This document shows, piece after piece, positions 16,680 to 25,516 of a DNA stretch of 64,000 bases (the stretch's first letter is position 1; the number at the start of each line of letters is the position of its first letter). This DNA is from Hydrogenispora ethanolica (GTDB lineage Bacteria; Bacillota; UBA4882; UBA8346). Location of the stretch: assembly GCF_004340685.1 (NCBI RefSeq), contig NZ_SLUN01000002.1, forward strand, positions 186,001 through 250,000, in the 5' to 3' direction. The position numbers and the translations under genes were made by a program. The notes beneath the pieces are model-generated. The model worked only from the letters and a program-made list of their open reading frames with translations. It was not told the origin of the DNA and searched no databases.

Positions 16680-17342
16680 TTAAATACAATTTAATCCGTC
16701 TAATAATGCAAAAAAATTCTTTATCATTGGATAATCATACTGTAATTGATATCCACCCAAGTTATCTTTAAGAAAATAAACTTGATCTTCTATACATTCT
16801 AAATCCTCTTTTTGGATATTTAAGAAAAAATCCAAGTGATGGATTTCCCTATTCATACCATTTATGTATGAGTCAAGATCCTTATCAAACCTATAACCAA
16901 ACATTTTAAGCAAATTAGTCTTTTTTAAACTTACCTTATAACAAAACATCCCACAAATCAGAGAATTGTTTTTATCTATACTCTTCAATTCCTCAACTTT
17001 TTGCTCGAATCTTCTAATATCTGTCCCTGTTGCATTACTTTTCACTTCAATAACTGCATGACAATCTTTAGGTTCTGCACAAATTGTATTACCGTTACTT
17101 ATTGTTCTTATTCTGGCTCCCTTTTTTAAAATTATAATATCATTCTGTCCGCTTTGAATATTACCATCAGTAATAACTCCCCTTGCAAAACGTACATTAG
17201 TATATTGTTTCTGAAGTACATCAATAATGAATTCCTCTCGGATTTCTCCTTTAGTTAACATGTGTTGGAATAATTCAGAAGCGTCATATTGTAGCAATAA
17301 TAAGTTCTCATAATATAAATCATAGGTATCAAAGTAGTTCAT
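16680..17342 (-). CDS. DUF6602-like predicted nuclease-fold protein in hsd operon
   Basis: A 220-residue protein whose ATG overlaps the hsdS stop by four bases. The middle has RGVITDGNIQSGQNDIIILKKG followed about 30 residues later by HAVIEVKSNATG. This D...ExK layout after a strand is the PD-(D/E)xK nuclease-fold pattern and matches DUF6602 proteins as I recall them. Its base composition is very AT rich, like hsdS. By context it is an accessory of the type I system: a second nuclease, an anti-phage partner or a specificity modulator. None of these is shown by sequence. I do not recognise a close characterised homologue. Confidence 0.7.
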   Translation of the reverse strand: MNYFDTYDLYYENLLLLQYDASELFQHMLTKGEIREEFIIDVLQKQYTNVRFARGVITDGNIQSGQNDIIILKKGARIRTISNGNTICAEPKDCHAVIEVKSNATGTDIRRFEQKVEELKSIDKNNSLICGMFCYKVSLKKTNLLKMFGYRFDKDLDSYINGMNREIHHLDFFLNIQKEDLECIEDQVYFLKDNLGGYQLQYDYPMIKNFFALLDGLNCI

Positions 17343-18526
17343 AGCAATTCTCCACGAAACGCTTTTTGAATCAAACTATTATAACAATTTTCTATATCCG
17401 ATAAACTTTTTTCAAGACATAGTTTCTGATATTCGGTTTTTTCAACAATTTCGGCAAAGTTATTTTGATGATTTATATTAGGAATAGGTAATTTGATTTT
17501 CTTGATTTGACCAGTATATAACCCGGCTTGAGCTACTTCGTTTTTGCTGAAATTGAATTGTTTTTGGATGTAATTAGTATTAAACAGATGGAGTAAGAAT
17601 TTAGGATTTACAATGTTTTTATTTGGTTTAATTAACGCTACACTTCGAGCTAAGCTAAACTCATCCATTTTAGGAACAATTGCGACTTTTCCTATTGTCG
17701 CACCTACACAAACTAATAACAAATCACCATGTTCAGGATTACATCTTTTATAAATTCTTTTGTGATCATCTTCGGAAATAAATGATAACTCTTTTAAACT
17801 AATTTTATTATCCGTAGTTATATTTCTTGCCATTAAATAAAGATATCCCTTTGTTTCTCTTTTTACTGTACCATGTTCACCATCGGTGATTTTATTTGAT
17901 ACTTTATCTAAAGATTCTATAGAATAATTCCTTTCATAATCTTTAGATTGCCCAAACATTTCCAAAAACACACTCTGCAAAAACTCATCCAAAAGCCGAA
18001 TCGACTCTTGCCGTTTCTTGCGGATTGCATCGGCTTTGTCCAAAATAGCGGCAATGCGTTTTTGTTTTTGAAGTGGAGGAAGAGGGATAGTTAATTTTTT
18101 TAAATCGCTCGTTGAAAAACTAGCTTGATTAACTGCTTTTTTAGTGATCTTTGCTATTTGTCTTTTAAAATCACTACGTTTAAAGCAATATAACGCATAT
18201 TTGGGAAAGAGAATGCTTCTATTCGGTCTTAAGCATAGTAAATTCATCCCGTGAATTAATGTAGTATTGATGTTTTCGAATATTGCAACTTTCCCTAAAT
18301 GGGCCTCGCTGTTGATATGAGACATTAATATATCTCCATCCTGCAAGTAATACTGTGAATATTTTTCCTCATCATATATTCCTGCATATCCCAACCTATT
18401 TAAATCTATAATTCCATTGGCAATGGTTTCAATCCTAGTAATTGGGATACCACCTTCTATACCTTGTTTAATATTTGAACCATTTCTTACAAACTCAAAG
18501 GTTTCACCAATTTTTTTTACTATCAA
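17339..18526 (-). CDS. hsdS: Type I restriction specificity subunit S
   Basis: The start is TTG at 18526 with GAGGAAAAC before it; 395 residues. Two target-recognition domains are visible. The first (about 1-145) ends in the conserved LTIPLPPLQKQKRIAAILDKAD helix spacer. The second (about 195-360) ends in IKLPIPNINHQNNFAEIVEKTE. Each domain reads half of a bipartite DNA site, which cannot be predicted from this alone. The gene is much more AT rich than the chromosome around it, as is usual for horizontally exchanged hsdS genes. It lies 17 bases after hsdM. Confidence 0.93.
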   Translation of the reverse strand: MIVKKIGETFEFVRNGSNIKQGIEGGIPITRIETIANGIIDLNRLGYAGIYDEEKYSQYYLQDGDILMSHINSEAHLGKVAIFENINTTLIHGMNLLCLRPNRSILFPKYALYCFKRSDFKRQIAKITKKAVNQASFSTSDLKKLTIPLPPLQKQKRIAAILDKADAIRKKRQESIRLLDEFLQSVFLEMFGQSKDYERNYSIESLDKVSNKITDGEHGTVKRETKGYLYLMARNITTDNKISLKELSFISEDDHKRIYKRCNPEHGDLLLVCVGATIGKVAIVPKMDEFSLARSVALIKPNKNIVNPKFLLHLFNTNYIQKQFNFSKNEVAQAGLYTGQIKKIKLPIPNINHQNNFAEIVEKTEYQKLCLEKSLSDIENCYNSLIQKAFRGELL

Positions 18527-18543
18527 CTTGTTTTCCTCATTTA

Positions 18544-19998
18544 TTAAATAATAAGTTTTTCAAGTTCATCCAATTCCTGCTGTATCTCTCGTTCCATTTC
18601 TTTCAACCGCGCCAAAATCACCTGCGGCTTCTCATACGCCACTTCCTCATGTTCCAATTCCTTATACTTATTAATCGACAAATCATACCCATTAGATACA
18701 ATTTCATCTTTCATAACAAAGAACGATTGCTCCGTCCGTTTCCGGTTTTCTTCAGCCTTCAAGTCCCGGAACCGGGCGACAATATCCGGTATATCGTTGT
18801 CTGCTATGTCATTCCGTTTATCATCCAACGAATAACCGTCGGCCTTCATGTCATAGAACCATACCTTGTCCGTTCCACCCGCGCCGGTCTTGGTAAAGAT
18901 GATAATAGCCGTCGAGACCCCGGCATAGGGCTTGAAAACGCCGCTGGGCATGGAGATGATGGCTTCCAGTTTATGCTTTTCGACGATTTCTTTTCGAATC
19001 GCGACATGGGCGTTGGAGCTGCCGAAGAGGACACCATCCGGCACAATCGAAGCGCACCGGCCGCCAGTTTTCATGATCCGCAAAAAGAGCGCCAGGAAAA
19101 GCAGTTCGGTCTTTTTGGTTTTCGTAACCCGCAGCAAATCGGCGGAGACGGCTTCGTAATCAAGAGATCCCTTAAACGGGGGATTGGTCATAATCAGCGT
19201 ATATTTGGAGGCGTCGGTGTTTACCTCCGACAAGGAATCCCGATATTCGATATTAGGGTTCTCGACACCGTGGAGCATCATATTCATCGCGCCAATCCGC
19301 AACATGGTCCGATCCATATCGAACCCACAGAACATCTCATTGTTAAAATGGTCTCGCAGGGATTTATCAAGAAATAAATCGGGATGATTATCGCGTAGGT
19401 ATTCTCCGGCCGCCACCAGAAAACCCGCTGAACCAGCAGCAGGGTCACAGATGATATCCTCCGGTGAAGGTTTCATTAAATCCACCATCATTTTGATGAT
19501 ATGGCGGGGGGTTCTGAATTGCCCGTTGGTCCCCGATTGGGCAATCTTGGAGAGGAGGTATTCATAAAGGTCGCCCTTGGTATCGCGGTCTTCCAAGGGT
19601 AAATCGGATAATCCGGTAACGATCTTCTCCAGCATTTGAGAAGTCGGGATGATAAAAATGGCATCGGACATATATTTGGAATAGGCCGAATCCTTGTCGG
19701 CATGAAGGGCCTTGATAAAAGGAAAAACCCCATTGGAGACGATTTGGTACATTTTGTCAGCCGCTAAGTTTTTGAAAACACCCCAACGAAGTTCCTGGCG
19801 GTCTTCGGGAAAGATGGGTTTATGCTTAATTCCCAGCAAAGCAGCTTCTTTCCGACGGCGTTCCTCGATCTCATCCAAGCCGCGAATAAAGAGGAGATAG
19901 GTGATTTGTTCGATAACGGATAACGGATTCGTGACTCCGCCAGTCCAGAAAACTTCCCAGATACGGTCCACTTTGTTTTTGATTTCGCCGGTTATCAT
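18544..19998 (-). CDS. hsdM: Type I DNA methyltransferase subunit M
   Basis: The ATG at 19998 (TTGGAGG before it) gives 484 residues. An N-terminal helical HsdM domain (about 1-130) is followed by the N6-adenine methyltransferase domain. The SAM motif I is DPAAGSAGFLVAA, motif IV is NPPF (in LIMTNPPFKGSL), and FRTPRHIIKMMVDLM is the family's pre-motif. With HsdS it methylates the host target sites, and with HsdR it forms the restriction complex. It is the first gene of the leftward operon. Confidence 0.96.
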   Translation of the reverse strand: MITGEIKNKVDRIWEVFWTGGVTNPLSVIEQITYLLFIRGLDEIEERRRKEAALLGIKHKPIFPEDRQELRWGVFKNLAADKMYQIVSNGVFPFIKALHADKDSAYSKYMSDAIFIIPTSQMLEKIVTGLSDLPLEDRDTKGDLYEYLLSKIAQSGTNGQFRTPRHIIKMMVDLMKPSPEDIICDPAAGSAGFLVAAGEYLRDNHPDLFLDKSLRDHFNNEMFCGFDMDRTMLRIGAMNMMLHGVENPNIEYRDSLSEVNTDASKYTLIMTNPPFKGSLDYEAVSADLLRVTKTKKTELLFLALFLRIMKTGGRCASIVPDGVLFGSSNAHVAIRKEIVEKHKLEAIISMPSGVFKPYAGVSTAIIIFTKTGAGGTDKVWFYDMKADGYSLDDKRNDIADNDIPDIVARFRDLKAEENRKRTEQSFFVMKDEIVSNGYDLSINKYKELEHEEVAYEKPQVILARLKEMEREIQQELDELEKLII

Positions 19999-20139
19999 CG
20001 CTGCCTCCAAGATAAGTAAGTAATTTTGTTTTCTGGGAAAAGTCTTTAAATCCTGCTAGTTTTAAAAAGAATGCCACACTAACGTGGACTATTGGTTGAG
20101 CACAAATCGTCTCTAGTAGCTTCGGCGGTTTAAATGCAA

Positions 20140-20192
20140 GCTGGTGTAGCTCAATGGCAGCGCAGCGGTATCGTAAACCGCAGGTCAAAGGG
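20140..20192 (+). pseudogene. tRNA-Thr(CGT)-like 5' remnant
   Basis: The sequence begins GCTGGTGTAGCTCAATGGCA like a tRNA 5' end. It then shows a perfect anticodon arm: stem GCGGT/ACCGC around the seven-base loop ATCGTAA, with anticodon CGT (threonine). After AGGTC the T-arm and the 3' acceptor strand are missing; AAAGGGACCAAATAGCG does not fit them. It lies at the right edge of the restriction island. It is most likely a tRNA fragment left by recombination or insertion. Confidence 0.5.
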
Positions 20193-20203
20193 ACCAAATA
20201 GCG

Positions 20204-20230
20204 AAAAAGAAGGCCCTCAGCCTTCTTTTC
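20204..20230. terminator. Hairpin terminator at the end of the RHH gene
   Basis: AAAAGAAGGC (205-214) pairs with GCCTTCTTTT (220-229) around a five-base loop. It overlaps the 3' end of the leftward ribbon-helix-helix gene and could act in both directions. Confidence 0.6.
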
Positions 20231-20396
20231 TCGTTTCAATCATCCCATTTTCCTTCTCAAACGCCACAACGCACTGCTCAATCAAAAGCTCAATCTGTCC
20301 GTTCAAAGACCGCTTATTTTTATCCGCAATTACTTTTAGCTTATCATAAAGTTCGTCATCCACCCGAAGGGTGAAGACCCGCTTTTCCTTGCTCAT
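20217..20396 (-). CDS. Ribbon-helix-helix DNA-binding protein
   Basis: A 59-residue protein: MSKEKRVFTLRVDDELYDKL, then KVIADKNKRSLNGQIELLIEQCV and a charged tail. The strand KRVFTLRVDD followed by two helices with a polar turn (NKRSLNGQ) is the Arc/MetJ ribbon-helix-helix fold. Such proteins are repressors, often antitoxins. No toxin gene is adjacent. Four TGAyrTCA sites lie directly upstream (20419-20485), so autoregulation is very likely. Its position between the restriction island, the tRNA remnant and the 20559 gene suggests part of the acquired segment, or control of the divergent 20559 gene. Confidence 0.8.
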   Translation of the reverse strand: MSKEKRVFTLRVDDELYDKLKVIADKNKRSLNGQIELLIEQCVVAFEKENGMIETRKEG

Positions 20397-20418
20397 CCTT
20401 TGATAAAACTCCCTTCGA

Positions 20419-20485
20419 TGATGTCAGTATTATAGCATAATGACATCATCTTATATACTTTCATATTGACATCAAAATGATATCA
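20419..20485. promoter_or_regulatory. Four-site operator of the RHH repressor
   Basis: Four 8-bp sites TGATGTCA (20419), TGACATCA (20441), TGACATCA (20467) and TGATATCA (20478) lie in the AT-rich spacer between the divergent RHH gene and the 20559 gene. RHH dimers bind short repeated sites of this type cooperatively. The repeats are seen; binding is inferred. Confidence 0.65.
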
Positions 20486-20558
20486 TAATATAATAAAAGT
20501 AATTTTGAAAATTTTGGCACACGATACGCTCTTATATTTCTATAAGGAGGACCTTCCC

Positions 20559-20876
20559 ATGCCCCTCTTCCAACCGGATACCGCCAACGGCCCGGAGATC
20601 GCCGGGCTGGAGGAGTATCTGAAATATTTCATTCTGGAACGGGTGAGTGAGGTCGAGAGTAAATTGCTCGGGGACGACCCGGAGTACCGGCGGATCCGGG
20701 AGCAGTTCGATCGGTTCCTGCAAGACTTGGCTCAGCTCCTGCCGGAGCTGGGAAGCGGAACGATCCTGGAGGCGATCCGGGAAATGACTGGGCAGCTCGT
20801 CGCCGTCGGCGGGAGGCGCTTCTTTAGTCAGGGATTCCAGGACGGAGCGGGATTCATCAAGATGCTGGGGAAGTAA
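20559..20876 (+). CDS. Small helical protein of unknown function
   Basis: The ATG at 20559 has AAGGAGGA before it and gives 105 residues. The sequence is helical and charged (EEYLKYFILERVSEVESKLL, then YRRIREQFDRFLQDLAQLLPEL). A C-terminal GGRRFFSQGFQDGAGFIKML segment resembles the ends of DUF-type phage-associated or sporulation-linked small proteins, but I do not recognise the family. It is followed at once by the Spo0E-like gene and probably shares its transcript. The operator array upstream suggests control by the RHH protein. Confidence 0.7.
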   Translation: MPLFQPDTANGPEIAGLEEYLKYFILERVSEVESKLLGDDPEYRRIREQFDRFLQDLAQLLPELGSGTILEAIREMTGQLVAVGGRRFFSQGFQDGAGFIKMLGK

Positions 20877-20896
20877 AATGGCTCGAACGGAGCTTG

Positions 20897-21127
20897 ATGA
20901 GACACCGAAAAAGTACCATCCAACCAACAGCCTCAAACCCGATCGATATCCTAAAACAAGAGATCGCCGCCAGCCGCCGGATACTCCATGATCTCTGGAA
21001 CGCCCACGGCGCCGGCGATCCCGCAGTCGTGGCCGCCAGTGTGGAGCTGGACTGTTTGATCAACCAGTACCACCGGCTGAAGGGGGAGCGGGCGGACCGG
21101 CCGGATTATCGAGAACTTTCAGAATAG
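20897..21127 (+). CDS. Spo0E-like aspartyl-phosphate phosphatase
   Basis: A 76-residue protein starting at ATG 20897 (ACGGAG upstream). It has two predicted helices: IDILKQEIAASRRILHDLW and AAVELD-type SVELDCLINQYHRLKG. The second matches the Spo0E signature, in which S-x-x-L-D-x-L-I-x-x-Y carries the catalytic aspartate. Spo0E-like proteins remove phosphate from Spo0A~P and delay sporulation. It follows the 20559 gene by 20 bases. A second copy of its INQYHRLK tail lies at 21605 past a foldback element, so the 3' end of this locus has been rearranged. Confidence 0.75.
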   Translation: MRHRKSTIQPTASNPIDILKQEIAASRRILHDLWNAHGAGDPAVVAASVELDCLINQYHRLKGERADRPDYRELSE

Positions 21128-21222
21128 TTCGGCACGCCGGGAATATCATTGAGATACCGGGATAACAAAGGTCAGCATTGCATGCTGGCTTTTTTGAAGT
21201 GAAAAGGGGGCTTTTTCTGCTT

Positions 21223-21600
21223 AGACCTATCCTCCGGCTCCTTCCCTGGCAGGGCAATGTCATCAAGCTATCGTGGAAAAATTTAGCTGACGAAATTGAA
21301 CGCCAACCGGGCGATAAATCACCCGGCTACAAGGCGAAAGGACCTTGAAAGGCCCTAAAAAAAAAACAGGATAAAATATTTTGCTGAAAATTAGCCACGG
21401 AAGGGGCTGCGCGTACCGCCATCCCTGGCCGCTTGCCTTTAGCCGTCCTGACTCGGACTTCCATCTTGTAGCCGGGGCATTCATGCCCCGGTTGGCCCGC
21501 ATATCGTCTACATCGTAGGCACCGTTGAAACCAAATTCCAAGATATGTAATCATCGCTTGATGACATTGCCTTGCCAGGGAAGGAGGGGAGGATAGGTCC
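21223..21600. mobile_element. Foldback (MITE-like) element with 45-bp inverted ends
   Basis: The left arm (21223-21268, AGACCTATCCTCC...ATGTCATCAAGC) and the right arm (21555-21600, GCTTGATGACAT...GGAGGATAGGTCC) are near-perfect inverted repeats. The inside carries further hairpins, including GCCGGGGCAT/ATGCCCCGG. No protein is encoded convincingly. It fills the convergent space between the Spo0E-like gene and panE. The rest of 21128-21672 holds only the Spo0E tail remnant. Confidence 0.8.
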
Positions 21601-21604
21601 CTTT

Positions 21605-21682
21605 TTCGACCAGTACCACCGGTTGAAGTATGATCCGGCGCCGGGAGCGGCGCTTCCGCCTGGGCCCGCCGGCTATTCGTAA
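21605..21682 (+). pseudogene. Remnant of a Spo0E-like C-terminus
   Basis: In frame this reads F-D-Q-Y-H-R-L-K-Y-D-P and then a short proline-rich tail to a TAA. The stretch ACCAGTACCACCGG(T/C)TGAAG is nearly identical to the end of the intact gene at 21061-21082. It overlaps the panE stop. It has no start and is probably the displaced 3' end of a Spo0E-like gene. Confidence 0.55.
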
Positions 21683-22629
21683 AGTGACTCCGCCGCCTTG
21701 ATCAGGCGGAAGAGCATCGCGTTGTAGGGCGTGGCGATGCCGTGCTCCGTGCCGAGCCGCACGATGACCCCGCTCAGGCTGTCGATCTCGGTGGGGATCC
21801 GCCGCTCGATGTCCTGCAGCGTGGAGGAGCGGTGCCGGTGGGTGAGAGGCAGGATCTGGCCATAAAACGCTTCCTTGTAAGCGGCGGCGTCCTCCCAGAA
21901 AGTACTGTAGCCGGCCGCCTGCATCACCGCGAAGATCTCCTCGATGACCCGGTCCATGATGAAGACCGCGTCGGCGCTGCGCGCCAGTCCGCCGTAGTCG
22001 GTGCGGAGCACGGCGCTCAGCGGATTGAGGGCGCAGTTGTAGAGCAGCTTCGCCCAGAGCGTCTTGCCGATGGTCGCGGAGATCTTGCAGGGCAGGCCGC
22101 CGCGTTCCACCGTTTCGGCCAGCGGCCCCAGCCGTTGCAGGGACCCTTCGAACAGGCTGCCGATGGTGATGGGCGAGGAAAAGACGGTGATCTCGCTGAT
22201 GTGCGGCTCGGGCCGGCGGAAGCCGATGGCGAAGCTGGCGGTGTAAATCCGCTCCCGCTCCAGGCAAGCGAAGAAGTGCCGTTCGTTCTGGAAGCCGTTC
22301 TGGCAGAGGATCAGGCAGCCGCCGGCGGCCCAGAGATCCGGGCCGGCCGCGGTCAGCTGCGCCGCGATGGCGGGGTTGGCCGTGGTCTTGGCGCAGATCA
22401 GAATGGCATCGTAGCCGGTCCGGCCGGTGGCGGCCGGGCTGTCGTAGACATGGACCCTGGCGGCGGGGATGGTCACCTCGGGGAAGATGCCGCGGCGGGC
22501 GATTCCCTTCTCCGCAATACTCTCCCGGGTGGCGCCGCGGGCGATCAGATCGACCTCCGCGCCGGCGTCATAGAGGGCCGCGGCCACGGCCAGTCCCACC
22601 GCGCCGCAGCCGATTAACATGATCTTCAT
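21673..22629 (-). CDS. panE: Ketopantoate reductase family protein (2-dehydropantoate 2-reductase)
   Basis: A 318-residue protein with the NADP-binding start MKIMLIGCGAVGLAVAAAL. It then has the family motifs CAKTTAN (the conserved K-T pair), LCQNGFQNE, and WAKLLYNCALNPLSAVL with the catalytic lysine and an asparagine. It reduces 2-dehydropantoate to pantoate for coenzyme A synthesis, in the cytoplasm. The ribosome site is AAAAGGAAG. Length is normal. The family also contains reductases of unknown substrate, and no other pantothenate gene is near, so the exact substrate is less certain than the fold. Confidence 0.85.
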   Translation of the reverse strand: MKIMLIGCGAVGLAVAAALYDAGAEVDLIARGATRESIAEKGIARRGIFPEVTIPAARVHVYDSPAATGRTGYDAILICAKTTANPAIAAQLTAAGPDLWAAGGCLILCQNGFQNERHFFACLERERIYTASFAIGFRRPEPHISEITVFSSPITIGSLFEGSLQRLGPLAETVERGGLPCKISATIGKTLWAKLLYNCALNPLSAVLRTDYGGLARSADAVFIMDRVIEEIFAVMQAAGYSTFWEDAAAYKEAFYGQILPLTHRHRSSTLQDIERRIPTEIDSLSGVIVRLGTEHGIATPYNAMLFRLIKAAESLYE

Positions 22630-22690
22630 GAATCGTTGCTTCCTTTTAAAATATCGTTGGTAAGCGTAACAATCGACTTAAAGATTACTG

Positions 22691-23926
22691 TCAGCGGTTC
22701 AGACAGCACTTCTTATATTTCTTGCCGCTGCCGCAGGGACAAGGATCATTCCGGCCGATCTTCACGACACTGCGGGGCTGAATGGCTGCTATTGAATTGG
22801 AGCTGTCCAAAAAAGCTTCCTCTTCGGGCATCCATTGAAATAAACCATCTTCCAAATTGATCTGATCCAGCCGGAGCTGTTCTTTTTCAATCTCCCCGCG
22901 CCATTGCTCCAGCTCGGGGAGGTCGACGCCGAGAATGCGGCAGGCGGCATAAAGTTCTTCCTCCAAGCTTAACATTTGCCGGTCATAACCGCGCCGGATC
23001 TTCTCCCGGACCGGTTCAATGCCACGGACGGATAATTGACGGCACAATCCCGAAGCTAAAGCCGTGGCTATCATTTCGTCCGTTTCCTGCGGCAGAAGCG
23101 TCAAGAGGTACTCCTCGCAGAGGGGCGATTTGATATTCCTCAGGACGCTGCTGCCCCAAAGTTTAAAATTCCATTCTTCATTGGGAAAAGCCTCGCCGAT
23201 GGCTCGCGCCGCCGTATCGGCTCCTGTTTTGATCAGCGCGTCGGACGCGGTTTCATTGAGCAGATCGGCATCGCGACGAATATGATCCGTCCAAACCGGT
23301 ATCCCTTGCGGCATGCGGAGTTCTCCGGCCAGCATATTAAGATAGACCGCATCATAACCATAATCTTCATCCGGAGCGAGCGCTTTTAACCGGCGGAGCA
23401 TCTCGGCGTGGGGAACATCCGGACGGCCGGCGAGCTCCAGTACCAAGAATTCGCCGTGAGAGGAATCGAATTCATTCCAGTACGCCTCGTCATTGACGTG
23501 GCAGAAATCCAGCAAGTCCTCCCATAATTGCAGGGTGGGGATGGTTTGGAGTTCCAACCGTTTTTCAACCATGGCCTGGGATTCTGAAGAGAGCATGGCC
23601 AGGCGCTTCCGGAGAACGTCCCGGTTTAACAGGGACGGCGGGCTGTAAACGAGGAGATGCTCATAAGCAAAGCGGAGCCGCGGCTCGGACTCCGGCAAAC
23701 GGTTGAAAATCTCATTCAGGGTCGCTTCGGTCCGGGTGAATTTGTCAGCGTTGGTGAGCATATGGCGGACTTCCCCCATACCGGGATAACGGTTGCAACA
23801 CTCTAAGACGTATGGCATGAGGTCGGGATCGCGGTTGAAACTGTCCTTGAAATAGCGGAGGATAAATTCGCGGACCACCCGTTCCTCATGCAATAATAAT
23901 GGTTTCAATTTTTCCGGCGCGATCAC
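22691..23926 (-). CDS. SEC-C motif protein of unknown function
   Basis: The GTG at 23926 with AAAGGAAG upstream gives 411 residues. The C-terminus is the SEC-C zinc motif [20 protein letters not shown]. The rest is helical and resembles HEAT-like repeat proteins. In related families SEC-C is a metal-binding tag on otherwise unrelated proteins (SecA, YecA-like, YchJ-like). I do not recognise the helical part. It lies 61 bases before panE in the same direction, possibly in one transcript. Confidence 0.8.
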   Translation of the reverse strand: MIAPEKLKPLLLHEERVVREFILRYFKDSFNRDPDLMPYVLECCNRYPGMGEVRHMLTNADKFTRTEATLNEIFNRLPESEPRLRFAYEHLLVYSPPSLLNRDVLRKRLAMLSSESQAMVEKRLELQTIPTLQLWEDLLDFCHVNDEAYWNEFDSSHGEFLVLELAGRPDVPHAEMLRRLKALAPDEDYGYDAVYLNMLAGELRMPQGIPVWTDHIRRDADLLNETASDALIKTGADTAARAIGEAFPNEEWNFKLWGSSVLRNIKSPLCEEYLLTLLPQETDEMIATALASGLCRQLSVRGIEPVREKIRRGYDRQMLSLEEELYAACRILGVDLPELEQWRGEIEKEQLRLDQINLEDGLFQWMPEEEAFLDSSNSIAAIQPRSVVKIGRNDPCPCGSGKKYKKCCLNR

Positions 23927-23996
23927 GATGGGTCTTCCTTTCCTAATAAAGATTAACGATAATTTCCCTTGAATGAAGCCAAGCTGGCGGGTTGAA

Positions 23997-25190
23997 TCAG
24001 GAAGCCATCCGCTTCAGCAGCCGCTCGACGTGATGGATCAGCCGGTCCGCCACGTATTCGGCGTCTTCGGTCGCGAGCGTCGAATAGAGCGGCAGGGTGA
24101 TCTCATTGGCATATTGCTGATAGGCGTTGGGATAGTCGGCGATGGAGTATCCCAGGCCCTGATAAAAGCTGAACATCGGCAACGGGACGAAATGGACGTT
24201 GGTGGCGATGCCCTCCTCGGCCAGGAGCTGGATGAGCCGGTCCCGCTGCTCCTCGGAGAAACCGGTAATCCGCAAGGGATACAGGTGATAGCAGGTTTCG
24301 GTGCCGCCCGCGGCCCGGAAGGGGAGCTTCGCCCATTCCTTGGTCAGCAGGGTCTCGGAGTACAGCTCGAAGAGAGCCCGGCGTTTGGCGACCATCGCGT
24401 CGAACCGTTCCAGCTGGCCCAGGCCGATGGCGGCCATGATGTCGGTCATGTTGCACTTGTAGCCGTCGGTGACGATGTCGTATTTCCAGGCGCCGGCCTT
24501 CATCTTGGACATGGCGTCCTTGGTCTGGCCGTGCAGCGCGGTCACCTTCAGCTCCTGATAGAGGTCGGCCTTGCCCCGGAAATGGTTGTCCCGGAAGGTG
24601 ATGGCCCCGCCTTCGGCGGTGGTCAGGTTCTTGACCGCGTGAAACGAGAAGACGTGGAAGTCGAACTGCCCGCCGACCTTGGCCCCCTGATAGCTGGCGC
24701 CGAAGGAGTGGGCGGAGTCGGACAACAGGATGATATCCTCCCGCCCCTTGGCCCGCACCACCGCCCGGACGGCGTCATAATCCATGGGCACCCCGCCGAA
24801 ATCGACCGTGCTGATGAGCTTGGTCCGGGGGGTGATCGCCTCGTACAGCCGCTGCTCGTCCAGGAAGAAGCTGTCCTGCTTGACATCCACGAAGACGGGC
24901 CGGATGCCCCGGTGGGTCATGATGCTGGCGGTGGCGGTATAGGTGTAGGGCGTGGTAATGGCCTCATCACCCTCCCGGAGGCCGAAGACCTTCAGGAGCA
25001 GCTCCATCCCGGCGGTGGCGCTGGAGATGGCCACCGCCTGCTCCACGCCGCAGTAATCCTTGAGATTGGCTTCGAACCGGGCCACCATCGGCCCGGAAGT
25101 GATCCAGCCGGAGCGGAGCACCGCGATGACCTGCTCTATCTCCAACTCGCTGATGTCCGGCGGCGAAAACGGGATCGTCTTGGTTCGCAT
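23997..25190 (-). CDS. DegT/DnrJ/EryC1/StrS-type aminotransferase
   Basis: A 397-residue PLP enzyme of the sugar-aminotransferase class. The start has [25 protein letters not shown]; the cofactor lysine is in [26 protein letters not shown] carries the PLP-pairing aspartate, and [15 protein letters not shown] is the substrate end. Enzymes of this class transfer an amino group from glutamate to nucleotide-linked keto-sugars for surface polysaccharides. No nucleotide-sugar genes are adjacent, so the substrate is unknown. It is divergent from the beta-lactamase gene. Confidence 0.9.
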   Translation of the reverse strand: MRTKTIPFSPPDISELEIEQVIAVLRSGWITSGPMVARFEANLKDYCGVEQAVAISSATAGMELLLKVFGLREGDEAITTPYTYTATASIMTHRGIRPVFVDVKQDSFFLDEQRLYEAITPRTKLISTVDFGGVPMDYDAVRAVVRAKGREDIILLSDSAHSFGASYQGAKVGGQFDFHVFSFHAVKNLTTAEGGAITFRDNHFRGKADLYQELKVTALHGQTKDAMSKMKAGAWKYDIVTDGYKCNMTDIMAAIGLGQLERFDAMVAKRRALFELYSETLLTKEWAKLPFRAAGGTETCYHLYPLRITGFSEEQRDRLIQLLAEEGIATNVHFVPLPMFSFYQGLGYSIADYPNAYQQYANEITLPLYSTLATEDAEYVADRLIHHVERLLKRMAS

Positions 25191-25385
25191 GACTTGTCCA
25201 TCCTTTACCGTTCTGGCGACATATTTTGCTTCATTTTGAGAGACTTTTGATCTTATCTATTGTAACACTTTCCGCCCGCGGCGGGGTAAGATTTTTCCGA
25301 AAAACATCGCCGGAAATCGCAACCCGCCCGGATCATCCCGGCCTCCCGGAGCGGTTGTGGAAGGATCGTCTCCTGACAAACAATG

Positions 25386-25424
25386 ATTACGAGCGTAATA
25401 TTTAAATCGGATTACGAATGTAAT
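25386..25424. promoter_or_regulatory. Twin BlaI-type operators before the beta-lactamase
   Basis: ATTACGAGCGTAAT (25386-25399) and ATTACGAATGTAAT (25411-25424) are both ATTAC-N4-GTAAT palindromes, 25 bp centre to centre. BlaI/MecI operators have the form TTACA...TGTAA, so these fit closely. The second one abuts GATAAT (25426-25431), a likely -10 box. BlaI dimers bound here would block the promoter. No similar site is seen before blaI. Confidence 0.75.
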
Positions 25425-25516
25425 TGATAATGTCTCATCGCCGGAGCAATCGCTCCTTGCGCGAAACGCTTGGGTTCCAACCGGCGCCGGGGCCAAAACG
25501 AAAAGGAGTCCCCCAT

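Noticed and set aside
20217-20396. Toxin-antitoxin pair with the RHH protein as antitoxin
   Set aside because: No toxin-like gene overlaps or directly follows it; the divergent 20559 gene does not resemble RelE, PemK, VapC or HicA toxins.
21223-21600. Insertion sequence with a transposase
   Set aside because: The space between the inverted ends is only about 290 bp, and the small frames in it show no transposase motif.
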